Shown here: one piece after another, positions 33,001 through 44,600 of the stretch
Numbering within the stretch: the stretch's first letter is position 1
Layout of the letters: the number at the start of each line of letters is the position of its first letter
NCBI GenBank assembly: GCA_004335735.1
Contig: QAXK01000799.1
Location: 47,748 to 111,747, forward strand
Direction of reading: 5' to 3'
From: Chlorella sp. KRBP
Lineage: Eukaryota; Chlorophyta; Trebouxiophyceae; Chlorellales; Chlorellaceae
Length of the DNA: 64,000 nt
Translations under genes and position numbers: made by a program
The notes under the pieces: model-generated
Told to the model about the DNA's origin: nothing
What the model saw: the letters and a program-made list of their open reading frames with translations, nothing else
Databases searched by the model: none

Positions 33001-36000
33001 GCGGACCAGCAGGGACGCACACCTCTCATCACTGCTGCCGCCAACGCTGCCCCTCACGAGATGATCGTGCTGTTGCAGCAGCACGGCGCGCGCCTGGCGC
33101 AGCCAGCCCAGGGCGCAGACGTGGAGGGGTCAGAGGTGCTGTCCTTCAGTCAGAACGCCTCAGCTCTCTTGGCAGGCAAGTACACGTGCACATAGAAGGA
33201 GATGCGTTTCAGGCTGCTGGCCAGCTGTCCTGCCACTGCTGCGCCTGACTAAAAGTGTCCCACCACATGATCCTCTGCAGGCAAGGGCATGCGCCCGCTT
33301 GTGGACGTAGCCGGCCGCTCTGCGCTCCACCACGCCTGCTCAACAGGCATCGCGCCGCTGGTGTCCGCCCTGCTGCAATGGCCTGAGGACGAGGTGGTCG
33401 CCTGTCTGGGCAGCACGGACCTTTCTGGCGTGACTCCCGTGGGCGCGAGCATGCAGGGCAACTACACTGAGATCGTCATGCTGCTGGTCAGGGCCGGCGC
33501 AGATGTCTTCCAACAGGTACGCCACAGAATGTCCTGGCTACTTCAAGTCTGACCGCAGCTGCAAGTTTCGTTACAGTGGAGCAGTGACATCCCTTACCAT
33601 GCTCCTTGCCTACACCAGGGTGGGGACCATGAGACGGTGTTCCATTGGGCCAGCCGCCATGGGCTTGTAGACGTGATGCGCCAACTGGTCAACCACGTGC
33701 GAGACGGAGCCCCGCCCGCGGGCGCCACCAGCGCAGCAGGCGGTGAGGTGCTGCACGGCAAGGAGGCGGCTGAACGGCTCATCAACACGCCCAACAAGGC
33801 GGGGCACTCGCCCGTGGTGGCTACCATCATGGCGGAGCAAATGGACGCGTTCAGGTGTGCTCTCTGCTTCCGGTTTAGTTGGCTGAATAACGCAGCAAGA
33901 GCCGGTGCGTGAAGAGCCCCTTTGGCGTCCAGGCATCACAGCTTGCTCCCAGGCAAGCAAGAGATGGAGACATGCTCTGCATGCGGCGCAGGCTGCTGAT
34001 TGAGCTGGGCGCCGACGTGAGCTCTGACGTCAACAAGTCCGGCTCCCCACTCCACTGGGCATGCGAAACCGGCAACGTCGCAGTGGTGCAAGTGCTGCTC
34101 GGGGCTGACCCCGCCCGCCGCCCACCGCTTGGCGCCCTCAACCGTGACGGTTTGACGCCGTTCCAGGTTGCCTGCGTGATGCACCACGAGCCCATCGTTC
34201 GCACCTTCACTGCAGAGCCGCACCGGTCTGCCCTTCAACAGGCTCTGCCTGGCGGCCGGAGCTTGCTGGTGAGGTGCTGTTGGACCCTATCGTCCAGACT
34301 GTCTATTGCAACGCGCTGCATCTCTCACCTGCATGCTGCTTCTGGCACCTTGCACTACGTTGCAGCACTGGGCAGCTGAGATCAGTGACTGTGCCGCTGC
34401 CAAGTTGCTGCTGGACTGCGGGCTGAGCGCCAGCAACGCCGCCCCAGGCTCCGGCAACAACGTGCTGCAGGTTGCGGCTCTGCACGGCTCCGCTGAAGTG
34501 GTGAGTGCACTGGTTGCTGTTGCTCGCGCTAGTTGTATGAAAGCAACTAACTGCAGCGGCTGGCAGGTTGCCTTCCATCGCGCGTCAAAAGCTGCCGGGC
34601 CACGTGTTGCCTGACGCCGCAGGCCTCTGCCATCCTGGAGGGCTGCAGCCCCGGCCAGGTGCAAGCGCTGATCGTGCACGCCAACAAGGACCAGCGCACA
34701 GCCCTCCACCTCGCCTGCCAGCGTGGCCACCGCCCCGTGGCCATGCTGCTGCTGAGCAAATGCGCCCCAGACAAGCTGCCTGCGTTGCTGGCGAGCCAGG
34801 ACAAGGAAGGGCAGTCGCCGCTTCACCTGGCAGCGAGCTTGCACGAGGACATCGTGCAGGACGTGCTAAACTCCGTCATTCCAGCAGCAGCAGCGATTGC
34901 GGGCGGGGGCGCAGCGGCTAGCAAAGCACCTGCCGCTCTGGTGCCAGCCATTGTGCTCGACCTGGTGAAGCAAAAGGACAAGTTTGGGCTCACGCCGCTA
35001 CACCTGGCCGCCATCTCCGCTCACGAGAAGGCTGTCAAGGTGTGTGGGCGTGCATCGCCTGCATGACGGTGTGTAGTTTGGGGTCCTGTGGTGAATACAG
35101 GTGCTTGCGTGACGAGCAAGCTCTGGAATGCCCACACGAAGCTGTGACATGCAACGCGCAGGCCCTGCTCAAGGTGGGAGCGGATGTCAACGTGCCATGC
35201 CACCGCCTCTTTAACATAGGATTCGCCAAGTCATCCAGCACCCTGGCGACTGCGTCCACCACCACCACCACCACCACCACCACCACCACCACGGTGGCCA
35301 CCCCAGGCGTTCCAGCAGCAGAGCCAGCACCTATGATGGCCCACCGCAACGCGTCGATATCTCCAGGCCTGGGCCATCAGCTGTCCCGGACCGCCACTGC
35401 CCGCTCCATGGCGTTTGCAGCAGGCGGCGCACAGCGCCAGGCGTCGCTAACAAGGTCCGGCAGCCAGCGCGCCCGCGTGCCCAGCCAGGGCGTTGCACGC
35501 ACTGCCAGCTCAAGACTCTCCTTTACCGCTGCTCCCGATGCGGCAGCCCACGCGGCAGCTTCTCCCTTGCCTGCCGGCGCCGCAAGCAGCCCTTCACCTA
35601 GAGCTGCTTCGTCAGCGGGTGAGCGGAATGGCATGCAGGCCTCACGCGGCCTGACGCCAGTCCAGTATGCTGGTCTGGCAGCGGATGGGGCGCGCTGTGT
35701 GGCGGCAATGCTGGAGACGCGGGCGAGCGACGTGCTGGGGCACAAGATGGGGGTGCTCCAGCAGACCTACCTGCACTGGGCTGCGGCAGAAGGACTCACG
35801 GTGAGTACCGGGGAGCACCGTTGCACGGTTCCGGCCACCCTGTCAGAGCTCGCCTTTGCAGCATGCACTGTTTGCATCAAAAGATATTGGCGTGGCGTGA
35901 TTACGTCCTGCTCTCCGCAGGACTTGGTCAAGGCGCTGCTTGACCGCGCCATGAGCAGCCATGGCGTGGCGGTGGACGCGCTCATGGCGCCCTGGCTGGC

Positions 36001-39000
36001 CAAGCGGGCCAAGATGCGCAGTGAGGCGGAGTCCAAGCACAAGAAGGCCGCTGAGAAGGCGTACGAGCTGCACCAGGCGCAGCACGGGGCGGCACAGTTC
36101 AACTACCCTGCCCTGGTGTACCCGCCTGACGATCCAATGCCACCGCAGCTCCCGCTGACCTCGGGTGGCGACCCTGCCTTCCAGGACAACGGCGGCAACA
36201 CGGCCGCTCACCTAGCGGCTATGAACGGCAACACAGGCGCGCTCAAGGCCCTGCTGTCCTTTGCCAGCCGGTACCAGCACAGCAAGCAGCCCACGGAGCA
36301 CGACTGGTGGCAGGGCGAAGCGCGCTGGTGGCGGCGGCTGCTGACGCTGCCCAACAAATGCGAGCTGCACACCGTGCTGCACGCGGCGGTGGTGGGCGGC
36401 GGCGTAGACTGCGTGCGCTTGACGCTGGAGCACCAGGAGCAGCTGCACAAGGCCGACCAGCAGGCGCTCAACGCGTACAATGAGGAGCGGGAGCGAGAGC
36501 AGAGGGAGCACAGGATGCGGGTGGCGGCGGCTCAGAGCAGCAAGCAGCCGCCACCACCAGACCTCCCACCACCACCACCCGCGCCTCTGGTCCTGACACT
36601 GGACGCCATGGTGCACGCCAAGGACCACCAAGGCAACTCACCGCTGCACCTGGCAGCGGCCCTGCCCGGCACGGCGGCGACCAGCATCATCACGGCCTTG
36701 CGGCGGTCTGGCGGCGCGCGCGGGCGGTCGGCGAATTGGCTTGGGCAGGTGCCCTTGCACGTGGCGGCGGCTCTTGGCAATGCACCGGCAATCCTCTGCC
36801 TGGTTGCCCATGACACTGACATGTACACTGGCAGCTGGCCTACCTCACTGGTAGACCCGGGTGATGCTGTGGCAGTTACCATCAAGGACCACCAAGGCGC
36901 CACTGCTCTCCATGCTGCAGCGGCGGCGGGCCACGTGGAAGCTGCTCAGCAGCTGCTGCATCATGGATCAGACACGCTGGCTGCAGACGTGGATGGGTGG
37001 CTGCCGCTGCACATGGCGTGCGAGGCGGGTCACGCGGGTGTGGCCAAGATGCTGCTCAGCCCTCCAGCTCCATCCCACGCGCCTTCTGGCCTCGCGGAGG
37101 ACAGCATAGCCAGCCAGGACGAGCTGGTAGGACGTCAACTGACGGCGTGCACGCGGCAGCAGCGAGCGCCCGGCCACAACAGCACAGCCTCAGCCTGCAG
37201 GATGCTGCCTGTGCAGCTGGCAGTCCGTGCTGGGCACAGTGACGTGCTCGCCGTGCTGCTGCGCCATGCGGAAGTGTTGGGCAATCTAAACGTGTGTAAC
37301 CCGGACAGTGGCGCGTCCTTGTTCCAGTTGGCCGTGCAGCGGGGACACAGCGTGGTGGCCCGGCGGCTTCAGCAACTGGGTGCGGTGGTGGGGCACAGCG
37401 ACCGATGGGTCAAGGTGGGGCTCACGGAGCAGGCCGCCAGGGGCAACACGGAACTAGTCAAGCTCCTGCTGCAATGCGGTGCGTGGCTGCTGGTGACCAA
37501 GTCCAATGACTGACTGGATCCAACTAAGCAACAGTGCCACCAAAGGGCTGGGACTAACCCGCAGGAAGGTGCATGCACATGACGTGCAGGTGCGTCGGCG
37601 AACAGCAGGGATGACAGCCACGCAGAGGCGCAAGGAGCGGCGAGCGCCGCCGCTGGTGCTGCCGCGTCCGCCGGTGGCATCCCAGCGGGCATGACGGTGG
37701 CGGAGGCCAGCGTCAGCGCCCTCTGGAACGCCATCCGCAACAATCACCTGGGCGTGACGGAGCTCCTGGTCGAGCATGGCGCCCTTATTGGCAAGGAGTT
37801 TGCCGTCGAGGCGCAGAAGGTGCTCCTGGCCAAGGTGGCGTCAAACGACCAGCGGTGGCTGCGGGTGGTGCTGCTGGCGGGCGTGCCGCCCCCGGTGGGC
37901 TTCAACGGGCGCAGGGCGCCTGAGCACCCGCTGGGCGCTGGTGCGGAGCAAGGCCGTGAGGAGGCCACCGTTGCAGCAGCTGAGGCCAAGGAGCTACTAG
38001 CAGGAATGAAGGAGGTAAGGCACGCTGCAGAATGCGAGGGGTGGCGACTGGACTCTGGGAGCGGCCTAACCCTAACCACCGTAGAGCATTGGGCGCAACC
38101 GTGTGCCAGCTCGTCTTGGCGTTGTCCTGTCGTGCAGTTGAAGGCGATGATGGGCAAGATGCACGAGGACATGAAGGACGAGTTCCAGTACACCCGAGAC
38201 AGCATCTGCGTCGCGCTGGTCAGCCTCGAGGACCGGCTACAGGTCGAGTTCCGGAACCTGGCGGACGATCTGAAGAAGGTGCGATCCATGCTCGACGCAA
38301 CCAGCATTCCATCGTACCTCCCGCCGCCGTGATGAGCGCGAACTTGGGCGCCGCCGCCGTCCGCGCCGCCCCCGCGACCGACGCCCCCGCAACTGCCCTG
38401 CCAGCAGATTGACGGCGCGCACCACCACCGCCGCGGCGCTGCTGAGCTGTGGCCGCTAAAGCTCTGTGTGGCGAGCTCGTGTGTGCCCGCAGATGTCGCA
38501 CCTGGTCCTGGACCTGCACGAGCGGCCCTGCCCCACGAGCTTCATAATCGTTCCCGAGATCACTGCGATCGTCAACAACAACACCAAGGAGGCCGTGTGG
38601 GGCGTCGTGACCGCCGACGGAGGGCCTGTGACCAAGTAAGCACACGGGCCCGGTTCGGCAGGAGGGGAAGCCGGCAATTCTGGTACTGAAGCTGTTGCCG
38701 CCGCACGCTGCGCGCGCGCAGGTGGATGAGCATGCTGCGCAGCGTGGTGCGCCCTGCGAGCCTCAAGACCGTGGAGGAGTGGGTTCAGGACTTGTCCAGC
38801 AAGTGGACCTCGCAGCGCCTCGCGCTCAAGCTCGTCTGCGAGAAGTGCAACCAGCCCGTGGCCTGCGGCGAAGGCGGTCGAGGGTACATCTTCAGCCGGC
38901 CGACAGAGACGATGGTCCGGCTCCTGCCTCTGATGCAGGTGCGCAAGACTCCCAGTATTGGGCTGCAGATAGCCCACGCCTGCTCGTGCCGCGCTTACGA

Positions 39001-40995
39001 TGGCTGTGCTTTGCTTGCCGCTGCGCGCGGGTGGGGACGCAGGCCGGCCTCACGATGCTTCAAGTTGCCAACCTGGGACTGGCGGTGGCCCGCTTCTTCT
39101 CTCCAGGACTGCCCAGCGTCCCCTACGAGCAGATGGAGCAGATCAAGGGCTTCGTTTCACGGGTGCAGAGGAAGGCGGACAAGCGCGACTTCGCCATCTT
39201 GGACACGACCGAGGGCGAGCTCTCTGAGCAGGTCGGCGCAGGGCAGCGCGAGTTGCAGGCATTCCTGCGGAAGCAGGACCCCGACAACAGCTGGGGAGGC
39301 ATGGCACGCCTGGTGGTCGACCACTCCACGGTGTTGTGGGTGTGCTCATGCTGCGTCAGCGCCAAGGCCGGCAAGGGCGGCCCCTCCGGCAGGCCACCTC
39401 CCGGGGGCGCTGCGTCGCAGCGGCGCACCGGGCCAGCACCTGCCGCGCGCACGACGGCCAAGGCCTCGAAGCCACTCGCGGCCTCACAGTCGCGCGGAGA
39501 GGCGCGCGGGGCCGACAAGGCGCGTCGCATCGCAATCGCGTCGCCTCCCTCCGACAGCAGCAGCCGGAGCAGCCGGCGCAGCAGCAGCTCTGGCGAGGAC
39601 GGCGGCATCGCGGCAAGCGTCATCAGCAGTACAAGCGCACCCAGCGATGCCGCACACGCCCTCCCTGAGGAGCACGACGGCGCGCGCGATAAGCAGGACC
39701 CTGGCCAGCCAGCACCTCCAACCCAGCCTCCATCGTTCCTCTCCAAGCTTTTCGGTGCTTGCTTCGGTGACGCACCAGCCCGGCTCGTGCAGCCTGAGGA
39801 TGCTCGGCTTCCGGTGAAGCCACGCGCAGGCCACACGGACAAGAGCAAGGAGGGCAAGCGCGAGGAGAAGGCGGCACAGCGGCACGGGCAGGCAGGCCAG
39901 CGCCCACGCCCACCTCGCGAGGGCACTCAGGAACCTCCCGCTGAGGGCATCCGGCAGCCGCTCAAGGGCCCTCGGCAGTCACTGCAGCGCAGCAGCCCGA
40001 CCATCCCCGCTGCATGGTCCGAGGCAGCAGACAGCAATGACAGCGCCAGCGCCCACCGCAAGCCGGGCCGTGGCAGCAAGGAGCAGCAACCGCCGGGGCA
40101 ATCAGTTGAGATCTACGTGCCCCAACGCCCGCCACCTGGCGGCGGCAGCGCTTCAGCTGCACCAGAGGCCCCACCCGCCGCAGGAGCAGCACCGTCGGGA
40201 GCTTTACCGGCGGACAGTCGGGCCGCTAGTGGCGTACTGGGCCAGGGAGCCACCAGCAGCCGCGTGGGCAGCAAGGGCAAGCTTCCGTCTGCACAGTCAG
40301 CATCTGCTATGGACGGCGATAGGACATTGCCGCCCATCGGCAAGGGCACAACAGTGGCCAAGCCAGCCAAGGCCAAGCCCGTGCCAGCTGCCTCCAGCAC
40401 CGCGGACGGTGGCCCTGGCGCTCCTAGCTCCTTCACTTCCCAGCCTCTACCCCCAGTGTGCAAGCAGCGCAGCGCTGCACCTGCCAGTCTGGGTGTCCTC
40501 ACCTCCAAGGGCGGATCGCCACCGGCTGCAGATGTGGCTCACGATGGTGCAGCTGAGCAGGACGCTGACGGCGCCCAGCACAACTTGGCTATTCAACACG
40601 ACGCTGCAAGCGCAACAGTGGTGGCCGCATCCAAGGGCCGCAGTCGCCCAGCTCCTCCGGACCCTGCCATCACACCTGCCAGTGCTGGCCAGGCTCCACC
40701 CGGCATGCCACATGCACATCAGCCAGGCGAAGCACCAAGGGAGCTCATGGAGCCTTCCTTGCGGCCGTCCACCGCTGAGGTGCCGTTGCGTCACCAGCAG
40801 GCGCAGCACGGTGGCTCCCCGGCAAAAGCTCGACCGCTCACGGCGCTACCGGCTGGCGCAAGGTCCAGGGCGGCGTCCGGCAGGCAAGTGTCCCCGGTCA
40901 CGCTACCGCAGCCTCAGGCCCGGCCCGCACCGTCCAGCACAGCCTGGGGTGATGACAGTGAGCCTGGCGGTGGCAGTGTGGCGCCAGTTCAGTGA
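24073..40995 (+). CDS. Giant ankyrin-repeat protein (~4,679 aa) with C-terminal effector-like module
   Basis: Twenty-five exons keep one frame across all junctions: 24073–24513, 24636–25036, 25160–27341, 27501–27831, 27948–28699, 28823–29058, 29170–29932, 30056–30733, 30834–31235, 31329–31574, 31682–31900, 32034–32825, 32956–33175, 33281–33516, 33619–33854, 33992–34268, 34366–34500, 34623–35039, 35162–35800, 35921–37478, 37590–38014, 38138–38278, 38493–38635, 38722–38938, 39043–40995. Ankyrin motifs (DARGRTPLHVAAAGG, GRTALHLAAA, KDQRTALHLACQRGH, NGRTALHLAAAAGW and others) recur from about residue 170 to 3,700. A helical segment follows (MHEDMKDEFQYTRDS). Then comes a globular module (38493 to about 39350) with DLHERPCPTSFIIVPE, YIFSRPTETMVRLLPLMQ, QVANLGLAVARFFSPGLP and RLVVDHSTVLWVC, and last a ~540-residue Pro/Ser/Ala/Lys-rich tail. 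No signal peptide or membrane segment is evident. Function unknown. Two adjacent genes are possible but no internal stop or gap demands it. Confidence 0.8.
28903..28952 (+). repeat. 26-bp-period tandem duplication read in two frames
   Basis: A 24-base identical block (starting GCAGCTGGACCACGCTCATG) occurs twice with a period of 26 bases inside an ankyrin exon. The first copy is translated QLDHAHARG and the second SWTTLMRAA. Confidence 0.9.
35256..35292 (+). repeat. (ACC)n trinucleotide run (poly-Thr) in ankyrin gene
   Basis: About twelve ACC codons follow an ankyrin block and open a low-complexity linker of about 150 residues. Confidence 0.95.
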
Positions 40996-41684
40996 GGAGC
41001 CCTCTGCTGCTGCGTTGGTAGGCTCTACATGACTCCTGTCTCCTCGGGACTGGGGCCTGATTGGGCTTGCTTGGTCTGGCAAGCTGGGGACGAGCGGCTT
41101 GAGCAACGCCACCGCTGTGATGGGCTCGTGTCACTACTCATTGCTTTCCTACCTGCCAGTGCTCTCCTGCCTTCTGCTCTCAGCTACGCGCACTTTGACG
41201 TACTGCTCTCTGTCTGGTGAACCATTCGGCTTCCACGCCGTTGCTCATTGGGGCGCATTGGGGTAGGCCGTACACATGACCGCACAAACAAACGAATGCA
41301 CACTCTCCATCAGCACCTGCCTCAGCAACAACAGCTGCACTATCATTCGAACGTAATGCTTGGCTGGATTCCGTTACGAATAACCACGCCCGGATGACCT
41401 GACGCACTACTAACTAACTGCCACCTCAATTGCTGCAGAGGTTGCACTTTGGCAGGTTGAGCCGCATTTGCTGTTGCTGCATCGCCCTCGTTGCAACCTT
41501 TCTGGCACGGCTCAGGAGGACAGTGCCCCAACATCACAGGGACCCAGCTTGCACTTCGAAGCTGTTCCTCGAGCACCGACACCTCCGTCCGCAAGAATGA
41601 AATAATAAGGGGCAGCAGCGTCCGCCCGTGCGTCCGTCCGTCAGTGTACACGCAGTGTGCGATGGTCAGCACTTGCTGTCAGTC
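40996..41684. other. Convergent 3' region between ankyrin gene and MurE-like gene
   Basis: These 689 bp between facing stops are less GC-rich than the exons, consistent with two 3' UTRs. I found no exact TGTAA on the expected strands and no supportable gene. Confidence 0.5.
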
Positions 41685-44600
41685 TCAGACCGGCGTGGCC
41701 GTGCGCGCGCCGTCCGGCGCCATTGCCGCCGGCGGTGCCTCATCCGGCAGGTCGCGTTCCGCCTGCACCTCTGGAGGGTCGATGAGTGAGTCCATCTCGT
41801 CCAGCGCCTTGCCCCACGGCAGCGTGCGCCGGTCCAGCTTTGTCAGTTGGTTGAGGTAGGCTAGCTTGCTAAGGGCGGCGCGCACCTCCTGGCGGTCGTC
41901 AAACCAGCCCCGCACAACACCGCCCTGTAACCACCACGCAACCGAGAGGAGTGCACACATGCCTCAGCTGCACGGGAGTGCCGTTGGCACTGTGCAGCTT
42001 TTGTGCGCCTCTCATCGCACGCAGTCATGCCGCCATCCAGGTAGCTGGCGTCAACAGTGTGTGTGTGGTCACCTAGGTTGCCTAGCGCCACGCTGGCCCG
42101 CCCCAAAGCACAGCTACACCGAAGCACACGCCCAGCGCGCGCCCAGCCGCACCTGTCCGTCGTCGTGCTCCATGTAGTCGCAGTGCCCTCTCCCTGCCAG
42201 CAGGATCACGTCGCCCGGTGCCGCCGTGCCAATGGCGGCGCGGATGGCTGAGAACCGGTCCTCCATAATGTACCTACACACAGGGAGCACGCACGGGAGG
42301 GTGAGGGAAGGAGTGAGAGGGAAGTGACGCATTGCAGAATGAAAGCACCCATGGTGACCAGGGCAGTAGCAGCCCTGCTGATGCACATGGTGGCACGCTT
42401 GGCGGGCAGCAAAGGCTGCCAATGTGCTCACTGCCGGACAGGTGTCCATACCAGGCAGCACCTGTGTGCACTCACCGCTGCGTGGTCCTCTGCGCCTTTT
42501 GCAGGTACGGCTCGAACCAGAGCGGTACGTGCCCCTGGTCCTGGAAGGGGAAGTACACGTACCCGCTGTACCGCTTGATGATCGAGTCGGGCAGCCCTGC
42601 CACAATGTCCTGCGCACGTGGCACAACAAACACCAAGACACGTGCATAGGACCGGCTGTGACGGCACCTGCCTTGCACACACCGACGAATGCACTGGCCC
42701 ATGACACATCAGGGCGCAGCAGTGGACCAAGTTTGGGCCCTGCCTTGCAGTCCCCCTTATTGCATAGTGAGCCAGAGTCGCTCCCCTGCTGCAGATCACT
42801 CCAGCGCGTGCGATCAAGGCAGCGTGCCAGCAACGCACCTGCACGATGTCTTGCGGCGGTTCCCTGCGTGGCGAGTCGTTGGTGATGATGACCATGTCGC
42901 TGAAGCTGTGCGCCACCTCGGCCATGAGTGGCCGCAAGGACCTGCGGGCAGCCACACCATGCAGGCACGCGAGCGGTCGCTTGCGAGAGAGAGAGAGAGA
43001 GTGAAAGAGGGTGACAGCGCATGCGCGTGAGAGAGGCTGCTTGCACAGTGGCCACACGCGCCACCCCAATACGCGTGCACACACAGGCCCCTCGCGTCAG
43101 GCTGCGGAGTCGTCGGCAGCATCCCTGCTGCAGGGCTAGTTTGATGCTGGTGCCGCTAACCCTGTGTCAGCATTGCGTGTAGCGTGTGGCAGGGCACTGA
43201 CCTGTCCTCCTCTCCCTTGCAGCCAAACACTGTGATGACCCTGCCGTCGCTGTTCCTGAGCCCCGTGAGCATGGCCTCCAGCGCCTGAAGGGCACACGGG
43301 CAGCAGCCACACCAGTCAGGCAGCTGCCGCACGTTCTCAGCGCACGCAACGCTTGCCCTTGCAGCCATTGCAGGCACAACAGCACCTTGCGGGCGCATAC
43401 CAAACAGCAGAATCCTGAAGAGGGCGCAAGCGTTGGCACGCAAGCGTGGCATCACGTGCATCATCTACCTGCCGCGCACCTGTGGGAGCTGACAACGGAC
43501 AAGCCAGTGCCGCGCACCTGTGGTGTGCTTGCGCTGTCGATGACGACGCTGAAGTTCTGCCCCTCGTCCACCACCTCTGAGCGCCCCGGGATCACCTCCA
43601 CCGCCTCAATGCCCGCCACGATGCTCTTAAGGGGCACCTGCACGCACGCACGCACGCACGCCGCACGCCCACAGCAAGGAAGCGCAGCGCTCAAGTGAAG
43701 TTTGTCAAGGCAGGCCTTGTTGTCAGAACCAAGCCTCGATGTCAGAACCAAAGCCTCGTTGTCGGAACCAAAGTCACTCTTCTGCCCTTGCAACCCATCA
43801 CGCACCTTGAGTGCCAGGCCTGTGGCCACCGCCGCCAAGATGTTGTGCACGTTGTGCTGGCCCAGGAGCGAGGTGATGATCTGTAGCCGGCCCAGAGGCG
43901 TGCGCACAATGAGCTGCGAGGCAGTGCGGCACACATGAGGCAACAAGAGAGGAGTGTGGGTGTGCTGCCAGTTGGCGGCACGCCAGAAAAACCAATGCAC
44001 GCAAGCCCGGCACTGCCATTGTGTGTGACATGCACCCGCATCGCCTGTGTGGCCCTCCTGCAAACCATCCCTCCCTGTGCTCCTCCTGCGCCCTCCCCGC
44101 CCCCTGTGGCTGTCCCTGCCCCCGTACCCCGTCACTTCTGACACCCTGTACACATGCTTCTTCCCCCTTTTGCCGCTGCCCCTGCTCCTGCCTGTGGTCC
44201 TCCTGCGTGCCCTACCTCCCTTCGTCCCCACCCCCAGTCCCTGTCACCCCTGCCTCCCTCCTCATGCATCTCCACCCCACCCAGTGTCGCCGCCCCTGCC
44301 CCCAACCCACCCCATTTCCAATTGCCTCCTAACTCCCTTTCCCCTCCTGTGCCCTACCCCCTGCCCCCACCCCACCATGCACCCCACTCACCTCTGACTC
44401 CCACGCGTCCACCTTGACAGACTCCATAGACACGTCCGCTCCCTTGTCCTGGCTGCTAGAGTAGGTGATGCACGGCACCGAGGAGGCTGCCTCCAGCACG
44501 CGAGGCGCGTACGGGTCATCAAGGTTCACCACCGCCGCCTGCACCACACCATCATATGGACCACACCACGGGCATGCATGTGCGCACACGACACAGCAGC

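Noticed and set aside
38065..38082. CCTAACCCTAACC resembling telomere repeats
   Set aside because: Only two units occur and they lie in an intron of the ankyrin gene. Too short for an interstitial telomere.
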